Under the pieces are notes generated by a model. It ran no database searches. It saw nothing but the letters and a program-made list of their open reading frames with translations, and was not told where the DNA came from. A stretch of 64,000 nucleotides of DNA from Metellina segmentata (lineage: Eukaryota > Arthropoda > Arachnida > Araneae > Tetragnathidae): the NCBI GenBank assembly GCA_947359465.1, contig OX375872.1, positions 135,830,011-135,894,010 on the forward strand, given 5' to 3'. How positions within the stretch are numbered: the first letter of the stretch is position 1; each line of letters begins with the position of its first letter. Shown one piece after another: positions 57,183-64,000 of the stretch. The position numbers and the translations under genes are program-made.

Positions 57183-58254
57183 GTATGCAAAACTTAAGCA
57201 ACGAAGTCACTTTTCAGCATACAGCCAAGAAATTGTAGAAAAGGGCTTTTCGCGACCAGTACAATGAAAAACCAATTCAGTAGAAAGGTGATGTATATGC
57301 AAATATCAGGAGCATGACGTCAGAGGTGACGTGAGGGCACGCAAAACGCGTGGAATCAGCACGCGCAGTGCAATGCAACTTAATAAGAAGGAGGAAAGGT
57401 GTATTTTAAGACATTCGCTGTAAGTTAAAGTGAGATCGTGCGTGCAATATGGCTACAAGAAACCCTCAGGACGCCTTTACATGGGGTAGAATGATCGACA
57501 AGCTTGAGGAGGGGCGTAGTAGGACGAGTGTTGCCCAAGAGTTTGGAATTGACAAAAGAGTTGTTTCACGAGCTTGGAAAGCCTTCCAAAGGAGAGGTAA
57601 GGCTGTAAGAAAGGTTGGTGGTGGTCGGTCAAGGAAAACAACGGCAACTGATGACCGATTTATCGTCGTCTAAAAGAGACCGAAACCATACAGCAAAGAA
57701 CATTGCTCAGAAGCTGCGTACGGCAATCGGACAAGTGTCCCTGTTTACTGTGTCCAGACGCCTTCATAAAGGTGGCCTATTGGATTGGTCTGCGTTGTCC
57801 TCGTATTTAAATCCCATTGAAAATGTGTGGGGTGCTTTGTGGAGACACCTGGCGGCACGATCGTATCCCCCAGAGAACACTAGACAACTGACACAGATGC
57901 TCATTTAGGAATGGGCACTCTTACCTCAAGAACTGTAGGATAATCTGGTGTTGAGTATGGACAGACGGTGCCACGTAACCATTGCAGTTAGGGAAGTTCA
58001 TATCCCTTACTAAGAGACTTTGGTTTGTTGTGCTCCTTCTTGGCCAGACAGTGTTTTGTTCCAACTCCATTCTGTCTCAATAATGCCCTTTTCTGCTTCG
58101 TTCCATACTGTTATGTTATATTCATTTCTTTGCTACTATGCTTTCTTCATCATTTAAGTACTACATTGTGCCTCTGTAGTATGAATTTCATGTCTCCCAG
58201 TTGATTTTTTTAGGAATTACGGAAAAATCTGAAAAGTTATTAAGTTTTGCATAC
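57183..58254 (+). mobile_element. Internally deleted Tc1-type element
   Basis: Ends are GTATGCAAAACTTAAGCAAC and, reversed, GTATGCAAAACTTAATAAC; each is flanked by TA (57181-57182, 58255-58256). At 1072 bp it lacks part of the usual body. Confidence 0.85.
57449..57995 (+). pseudogene. Tc1-type transposase with catalytic core deleted
   Basis: The start MATRNPQDAFTWGRMIDKLE leads into a paired-type helix-turn-helix domain (RTSVAQEFGIDKRVVSRAWK, then RRGKAVRKVGGGRSRKT). At DDRFIVV a one-base frameshift gives a stop; the other frame continues RDRNHTAKNIAQKLRTAIG and SLFTVSRRLHKGGL. Then about 170 residues that would hold the first two catalytic residues are missing. The sequence resumes SSYLNPIENVWGALWRHLAA, where NPIENVW carries the final Glu. 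It ends with stops and VREVHIPY. The DNA-binding domain is nearly intact, the nuclease is not. Confidence 0.85.
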
Positions 58255-58665
58255 TAGTGTACTACATAATTTCATGGAATGGTTTAACGTTTCACTGCGT
58301 GGGACTCATGCAAATCATAGATTGGCGGAAAATTTGCAGTGGCAGTTAGATTAATGTTGAATTCAATTGTTGGATAGAATGAACTAGTGTTTGTTATCTA
58401 CTATGAAATCCTATAAAATAGTTTGTTGTTTCAGTGCGTTGTACTCAATGAAGGTGCACTGACATTGACTGAAAATTTTCACTGTCAGTTCAATTATTGG
58501 ATGGAATTACCAGTGAATTCTACCTATAAGGTTCATGGAATAGTTTGATGTTTCAGTGCGTAGAATTCATTCCAGTCTTGGATACTAGATTGGCTAAAAG
58601 TTTTCATTAGCAGTTAAACTGTTGGGTACAGTGAACAACCTTGTTTATCCTATATAAGAGTTTGT

Positions 58666-60075
58666 AGGCAGTACACGCGTGTAGCAATTAAGATGGAATG
58701 TTTCTTAAAATCTAACGTTATCTTACAATTGAGAGTATTAGAATTAAAGATTGTACCCTGAATATTCAATCGATTTAAGAAACTTTCTGAACCACCCCTC
58801 AATACACGAACATAGTTAATTTGAATTGATTGCTTTCAATTCATAATTTTCACACGCAAAAATCAAACTGTGATCTGTCAGTACACGAGAGTTTTTATTC
58901 AGATAAAATATTTCTCGAAATCAATCATTATCCTACAATTGTGAGCATTATAATTGAAGATTGCACCCTGAGTATCACATTGGATTAAGTAACTTTCTAA
59001 GCCAACATTTAACATGCGAAAATGGCTAATTTAAATGTATCGCTTTTAAAGGTTGTCTTGATGAGGTATCACGCCATTAGCATACAGACTAGATTTTGAT
59101 GGATGAGATATCTCGTAATTCGAAAAACTGACTTTATCTCGATCTCATCATAGAAAAGGAAATATCTTCATCATTCGGAATTCAATCGACATTATAGATG
59201 ACGAGATAGCTCTTCATTAGCAAAATTGGTCAGATCTTGAAGAACGAGGTATCTCATCACTTGAAGGTTTAAACATTTTTACACGCTTAAATCTAAGCTC
59301 TAACAACACATGCATGTATGAATTCAGATTAAAAGTTTATCATATTCATCATTATCCTACAATTGTGAGCATTAGAAGCACAGATTGAGAATACTGAATC
59401 TTCAATCAAATTTGAATTTTCCAAAACTAACCGTGAAATAGCCAATTCAAATTGATTTTATCAATTAAAAGTTTTTACAACTGCGTAAGTCTAACCAAGC
59501 TCTGTCAATACACGCGTATGTGAACTCAGGTTTAATGGTTCTCGAACTCCATCGTTATCCTATCATTATGGGGATTAGAACCAAGATTGAATCCTGAATC
59601 TTCAATCGAAATAAGAAAAATCTAAAACTAACTCGAAAACAACTAATTCAAATTGATTTCTTTCAATTAAAAATTTTCACAACTGCATAAATCTAACAAT
59701 TTAACCTCTGTCAAAAGTAATAAGGAATTCAGATGGAACGTTTCCCATCGGTATTCTACAATTGTATGAATTAGATGTGTGTGTGTGTGTGAATTCAGGT
59801 CGAAGTTTCTCAATGCGCATAGTTTTCCGACAATTGCGAGCATTAGAATCAAAGTTTGAATTCTGAATCTTCAATAGAAATATGGAAACTTCCAAAACTA
59901 ACAATAAAACAACTAACTCAAATTAATTCATTTCAATTAAAAATTTTCACAACTGCGTAAATTCAAACAACCTCTGTCAATACTAATCAGGAATTCAGAT
60001 TGAATGTTCCCATCGTTATGGTACAATTGTATGGATTAGATGCGTGTGTGAATTAAGGTTGAATGTTTCTCAAAA
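58666..60075. repeat. Tandem repeat, ~200-bp unit, about 6-7 copies
   Basis: Landmarks recur: CTGTCAATACACG-GTATG, ATTCAGATT-GAATGTTTCTC, ATCGTTATCCTACAATTGTG, GCATTAGAATCAAAGATTG, CCTGAATCTTCAATCGAA and TTCAATTAAAAATTTTCACA. Copies begin near 58672, 58880, 59300, 59508, 59715 and 59970. A TTAA element (59046-59272) interrupts the second copy. An ORF-like (GT)n stretch lies at 59776-59790. Bases 60076-60590 show no recognised feature. Confidence 0.8.
59046..59272. mobile_element. TTAA-flanked MITE with palindromic repeats, copy in array
   Basis: TTAA at 59046-59049 and 59269-59272. The left end is AGGTTGTCTTGATGAGGTAT; the right end reversed is ACCTTCAAGTGATGAGATAC. The interior has GATGAGATATCTCGTAATTC, GATGACGAGATAGCTC and GAACGAGGTATCTCATC. 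It interrupts a 200-bp repeat unit: removing it joins ATCGCTTTTAA to ACATTTTTACACGC, matching other units. Confidence 0.7.
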
Positions 60076-60589
60076 GCATTTGCGCGCAAGAGGAAGCAGA
60101 CATCGTTTTTATGTCTGGGGGTTTACCTTCACACCCGCTCGTGAAAAAACTGCATTAAGCGGAGGAGTAAAACAATTTAGTTGATGAAAGAACAAACAGA
60201 AAAAATAAACTGAGATCTGTTTTATGTTTAGGGAAAGTCTGCTCCGCTAACTCTTCAAAGAACTTTCCCCTGCTCTTGGTTAAAAGTGCTTCCAATGATA
60301 TTTTAAAGGCATTAACAGGAAAGGATAGCATTAAGATGTTACTTCCTTTTACAACAGCATTTTACTGTAGAAAAATCAGAAGATGCCCTTCGTCTTTATT
60401 GAAAAACGTGAATTGGTATTTATTTTGTGACTGTTGCTTTACTTATTACTGGGTTTTGTGGCTACTACTCAAAGAAAAATCATGTTGAATTCGGTCATAT
60501 TTATAGCAATGTGAAATTAGTCTTTAGAATGAATGTGGAATAGTGATCCATATGATTTATGCAGCTATAGATACTTCGAGAGAAATGAG

Positions 60590-60704
60590 TTGTGCAATCT
60601 TTTTAAGACTCTATTATAAGGAAAAGAGCAATCGAATTTTCCCAAAGTTTTCTATTTTAAGGAAAGGGCCAACAATACCATATTAAAGGATTCAAGTATT
60701 AGGA
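60590..60704. repeat. ~41-bp repeat family, locus 5 (left part)
   Basis: Units AAGACTCTATTATAAGGAAA and TCTATTTTAAGGAAAGGGCC match the family in the locus-1 orientation. The SINE at 60705-61040 splits the array. Confidence 0.65.
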
Positions 60705-61053
60705 TGGTAATGGTAATGGTAATTTTAGTTAACGTCGTACTAGAGCAACACAACGGGCTATTGACGACGGTCCGGGATCAGTCCCTTTAGGGAAAGATCC
60801 GAGGACAACGCCTCGTAATTTTGAACCACGGTCAGATGACGAAGCAACACCTGAGCTGGCACCCCACTCTCCAAACTTCCACGCCAACCCAACGTGAGGA
60901 CTTTCGGCCACGACAGATTTAAGGTGCACCAGCCGCCTCTACACCATACGTTTACAAACATCCATGCCCGAACCCGGATTCGAACCAGGAACCTTCCGAT
61001 CTAGAGGCTAACACCTTAACCACTATACCGGTTGGTCGGCTCAAGTATTAGGA
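60692..61053 (-). repeat. Full-length young SINE (family A) with target duplication
   Basis: Element 60705-61040 is flanked by TCAAGTATTAGGA (60692-60704, 61041-61053). On the plus strand it begins with the tail TGGTAATGGTAATGGTAATT, the inverse of three ATTACC units. It ends with the head: GGATTCGAACCAGG, then CACTATACCGGTTGGTCGGC. It differs from the copy at 42302-42623 at only a modest number of positions. Confidence 0.92.
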
Positions 61054-61215
61054 AAGGAGCAATATAATATTTCCAAAGGAGTTTTCAATTCCAAGGAAAG
61101 GATAAATAGAATATATCTTTTTCCAAACGATTCTGTTCCGAGGAAAGGAACAATAGAATCTTTCCAAAGTGTTCTATTCTAATACAATCTTTCTGAAAGG
61201 TAGGAAAAAAAAATT
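61054..61215. repeat. ~41-bp repeat family, locus 5 (right part)
   Basis: CAATTCCAAGGAAAGGATAA, AGAATATATCTTTTTCC, CGATTCTGTTCCGAGGAAAG and CAATAGAATCTTTCC continue the family after the SINE. Bases 61216-61559 hold nothing recognised. Confidence 0.7.
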
Positions 61216-61559
61216 CCATGGAATCTTTCAACCAATGTATGTAGTTATTTGCTCATAAAATGTGTGTAGGGTAAAAGCAATACTCATTTCTTGGAAATCT
61301 CGTGACTCTAAAAGGGTTAAAAATGACCTCAAATAAAGTGCTAGAGTGAGCGTAATGGCAGCACAATTGGAACCGCCAACTACCACAATTGTCCGCTTGG
61401 AATAAGACTGAGGACTACTCATGGACCCTTTGGATGTAAAGGGTCAGGTGCTGAAGAGTGATAGAGATCCTTTTAGCGACTTATAAAGTATCATATCCTT
61501 CCAGGTATACCCATGACCCCGTAATAAACACGGTAATAATAATGAAGTAGAGTGAGATA

Positions 61560-61970
61560 TAGAAACCTTTTTATACGTCCAGGACAATGTGACCAAAACT
61601 AGTAACATGACCCTTAGACTACTCGTCTGCTAGGTGGAACCTCTAATCAATCATCTGATAAGTCAACGGGACAGGGAAAAACTCCCGTACATTGATTCAG
61701 CATCTAATTGGTTCGCGCGCCATCGCAGTCAACATTGGCGATTTCACCACTTTTGTCGCCACTCTATAAGAACGCGCATTCACCCAACACCTACCTTGTC
61801 ATAAGATCTTATATTGGCAAACGAGACGATAAGATACCAAATAGGTCAAACAAGTCAATTTCTATAGAAGAGTCTTGTGAATATTAGTCAACATGTTGGT
61901 CACACTTTTTAAAGATCCTCTCCAGAGCGATGCTCAGTGCATTTATATTTCACGTATATGGTTCGACGGA
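61560..61970. mobile_element. Diverged copy of the MITE at 26548-27112
   Basis: In the same order it shows GTGACCAAAACTAGTAACAT, GACCCTTAGACTACTCG, TTTTGTCGCCACTCTATAAG, CACCTACCTTGTCATAAGAT and GACGATAAGATACCAAATAG. The terminal inverted repeats are not intact. Its right part (61761-61970) is duplicated at 63057-63266. Confidence 0.6.
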
Positions 61971-61974
61971 CACC

Positions 61975-62034
61975 TATTAATTTTAAACCACGGTCAGATG
62001 ACGAGGTCAACAGTTGAGCTGGCACCCCATTCTT
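61975..62034 (-). repeat. SINE body scrap
   Basis: TTTTAAACCACGGTCAGATG and ACGAGGTC, then GAGCTGGCACCCCATTCT, in inverted orientation. It lies immediately after the duplicated MITE segment. A further MITE-like scrap (GTCACGTGACTACTAGCGAA) lies at 62140-62200. Confidence 0.65.
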
Positions 62035-62740
62035 GCATAAAGATCTGTACCTGCAACTGATATTTCAAATCTTAGACATGAAACAAAGTAGGTAGTGCAT
62101 TGATTGACCAATCGGCAAAGTAAATTTTTCGTTGATTAGTCACGTGACTACTAGCGAACATATTGGTCCCTTTTTGAAACTTCTCTCTATAACAATGCTC
62201 CTTCTACTTACAACTCACTGCCGTATGAGCCATTTCAGAGACAAAACGACACTCCATATGCAGAGGTCTAATATATAGTCTAGATTATAAAGCACTGTGT
62301 TTTTTTATAATTTTTATTCATTTCTAACAGGGTAATTAATTGTACCGTTATTTCCACAGCCCTTCAATGTCTTGGACATAATTACCTTTGCCCATGAAGT
62401 TATCTTTTGAGGTGAAAGTTAATTGAAGTTTTCCTTTATACCCAACTTTTCATTTTATATACATCGAAGAAGATACTTTATTCTAAGGGCTTTTCATGTT
62501 ATACAGTTTTTCTTTCTTTACTGCTTCTTTAATGAGACAGCGAAGCGCTATTTCGTTTATGAACATCTTACTCAATGTATTTACCTGTTTTTTAAACCCT
62601 TTTGAAAACAGTTTTTCACTCTTAAAATACAGCTCGCATTTCTTTTCTCTTTGTCCTCTCCTGTTTGTAGATGCACTTGAAAGACAAGTGTCGTCTTTGT
62701 GGAATGTTGTGAAAGATGTAGATAGGGGCCGGTATTTCCA
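62035..62740. other. No confirmed gene
   Basis: AT-rich sequence; overlapping open frames on both strands (62423-62797) lack recognisable domains. Confidence 0.4.
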
Positions 62741-63041
62741 TTTGTGATATACATTGATGTGCGTGTCATAAATTAACTTTAACACAGTTTTTAACATTTT
62801 TAATGATGGTTGGTTATGGTTTTATGGCGCAAGGTTCGGTAATGGACAAGCTACGTGAAAAGAAAGATGAAATGAAAATCAATAAGTATCGATAGCAATC
62901 CCAAAAGAAATCAACAGTAAAAAGGATATTAGAAATCAAATGGTTGCACGAGGAAAAATATATTAAAACACTTTATTTAAAGTTATGGTGAAAACTAGAT
63001 TAGAACTTGATGTTTATATAAAATACTCAAAACCATGAATA
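62741..63041. repeat. 301-bp segmental duplication, copy 1
   Basis: Nearly identical to 63267-63567 (offset 526 bp). By eye there are only three or four differences (ACACAGTTTTT/ACACAATTTTT, GCTACGTG/GCTACATG, ACTCAAAACC/ACTTAAAACC). It includes ATGGTTTTATGGCGCAAGGT, which may come from a further repeat family. Confidence 0.92.
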
Positions 63042-63056
63042 AGCCATGAAACCATG

Positions 63057-63567
63057 ACTCTATAAGAACGTGCATTCACACAACACCTACTTTGTCATAA
63101 GATCTTATATTGGCAAACGAGACGATAAGATACCAAATAGGTCAAACAAGTCAATTTCTATAGAAGAGTCATGTGAATATTAGTCAACATGTTGGTCACA
63201 CTTTTTAAAGATCCTCTCCAGAGCAATGCTCAGTGCATTTATATTTCACGTATTTGCTTCGACGGATTTGTGATATACATTGATGTGCGTGTCATAAATT
63301 AACTTTAACACAATTTTTAACATTTTTAATGATGGTTGGTTATGGTTTTATGGCGCAAGGTTCGGTAATGGACAAGCTACATGAAAAGAAAGATGAAATG
63401 AAAATCAATAAGTATCGATAGCAATCCCAAAAGAAATCAACAGTAAAAAGGATATTAGAAATCAAATGGTTGCACGAGGAAAAATATATTAAAACACTTT
63501 ATTTAAAGTTATGGTGAAAACTAGATTAGAACTTGATGTTTATATAAAATACTTAAAACCATGAATA
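63057..63567. repeat. Fused duplicate of 61761-61970 plus 62741-63041
   Basis: Bases 63057-63266 copy 61761-61970 with the same length. They join directly, at GACGGA|TTTGTG, to 63267-63567, a copy of 62741-63041. The two source segments are 770 bp apart in the other arrangement. Confidence 0.9.
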
Positions 63568-63659
63568 TAATGAACTGATGGTTTAAAACATATTGACCAG
63601 CAGATGGTGCATACTGCAAACGGTATGCTTAATAAGTAGTGAAATATGAGTAAACTAAT

Positions 63660-64000
63660 GAAGCATTTATCATGCTTTGTATAAAATATCACCATTTGTT
63701 TGAACAGTAGTCCTATCCCACACATAACTGAAATCACAATCCTTCTATTGCCATAATAAAATTAATCTCAATTTTTCCAGTGCCAAAATAAATGTGTCAA
63801 ATTGTGGACAAATTTTATTACAACGTTTTAGCAACTAGCTTACATCTATTAAATTGTCGTTTTAGTCATGCTTTGCATCAAAATATCACCATTTGTTGGA
63901 TCACCAGTCCTGGACCCTCTTTAATAAATCATAACTGTGCTATCGCCATTATCAAAATTAGCCACAATTTGTCTTGTACCTAAATAAGTAAGACAACCTT
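63660..64000. repeat. Tandem repeat, ~203-bp unit x 1.6, running off the window
   Basis: CATGCTTTGTATAAAATATC and ACCATTTGTTTGAACAGTAG near 63672 recur as CATGCTTTGCATCAAAATAT and ACCATTTGTTGGATCACCAG near 63867. CCATAATAAAATTAATCTCA recurs as CCATTATCAAAATTAGCCAC. Confidence 0.6.

Larger units (their letters stand above)
56390..58650. repeat. Tandem repeat, ~190-bp unit, split by a Tc1-type element
   Basis: Landmarks recur: GGAATAGTTTGAGGTTTCAG, TGCGTGGTA-TCATG, AGTCTTG-ATATTAGATTGGC, AAAATTTGCA-TGGCAGTTAA, TTGGATAGAATGAACTAGTG. Copies begin near 56528, 56715, 56930, 58270, 58415 and 58540; the transposon at 57183-58254 separates them. A ~33-bp SINE scrap (ACATCGTACTAGAGCAACAC) sits at 56685-56715. 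Confidence 0.7.

Noticed and set aside
61228..62797. First exon of the receptor among minus-strand frames near 61-63 kb
   Set aside because: None encodes a TM1 ending one base into a Gly codon before a GT donor; the donor-like CAG|GTAAAT near 62582 follows a Lys-rich, non-membrane sequence.

Overview
The window is eukaryotic nuclear DNA from an animal, almost certainly an arthropod with a large, repeat-rich genome. A spider or other chelicerate is my guess, but the sequence does not settle the order. The reasons are an AT-rich background, one multi-exon neuropeptide receptor gene with a 15.3 kb intron, many Tc1/mariner and hAT elements, and tRNA-derived SINEs. No operon, ribosome binding site, CRISPR array, rRNA or free-standing tRNA gene was seen.

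The only host gene I can support is on the minus strand. It is a rhodopsin-family GPCR resembling the arthropod trissin receptor. One internal exon (52265-51985) carries the end of TM1 through TM3. The terminal exon (36697-35774) carries TM4 to the C-terminus. The two join exactly in phase. The 5' exon or exons (N-terminus and most of TM1) were not found and probably lie beyond position 64000. Just downstream of the first exon, the exon-end/splice-donor segment is tandemly copied three more times (51521-51966).

Everything else is mobile or tandem DNA. Region by region: 1-950, decayed hAT transposase; 2.4-6.0 kb, ~440-bp tandem array with a mariner remnant inside; 6.2-8.3 kb, a ~41-bp repeat family amplified into an 82-bp higher-order array; 8.3-11 kb, TTAA-flanked palindromic element, SINEs and Tc1 scraps; 11.5-14.5 kb, hAT-like relic containing a young, intact Tc1/mariner-superfamily element with a 375-aa transposase; 14.5-35 kb, minisatellites, SINEs, MITEs and more tandem arrays; 37-51 kb (receptor intron), two hAT-type MITEs, a ~420-bp array split by Tc1-like elements, a MITE nested in a dead Tc1 transposase, and two further dead transposons; 52-64 kb (5' side of the receptor), further arrays, a deleted Tc1 element, SINEs and a segmental duplication.

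Three observations stand out. First, a family of TTAA-flanked elements has short inverted ends and an interior built from variable numbers of a ~48-bp repeat carrying the palindrome GACGAGATATCTCGTC. Second, one ~41-bp repeat family recurs at several loci over 55 kb in both orientations and serves as a landing pad for transposons. Third, SINEs sharing one body carry two different tRNA-like heads and tails; one subfamily is young, with clean target-site duplications. No computation or database search was possible; family names rest on recognised motifs.
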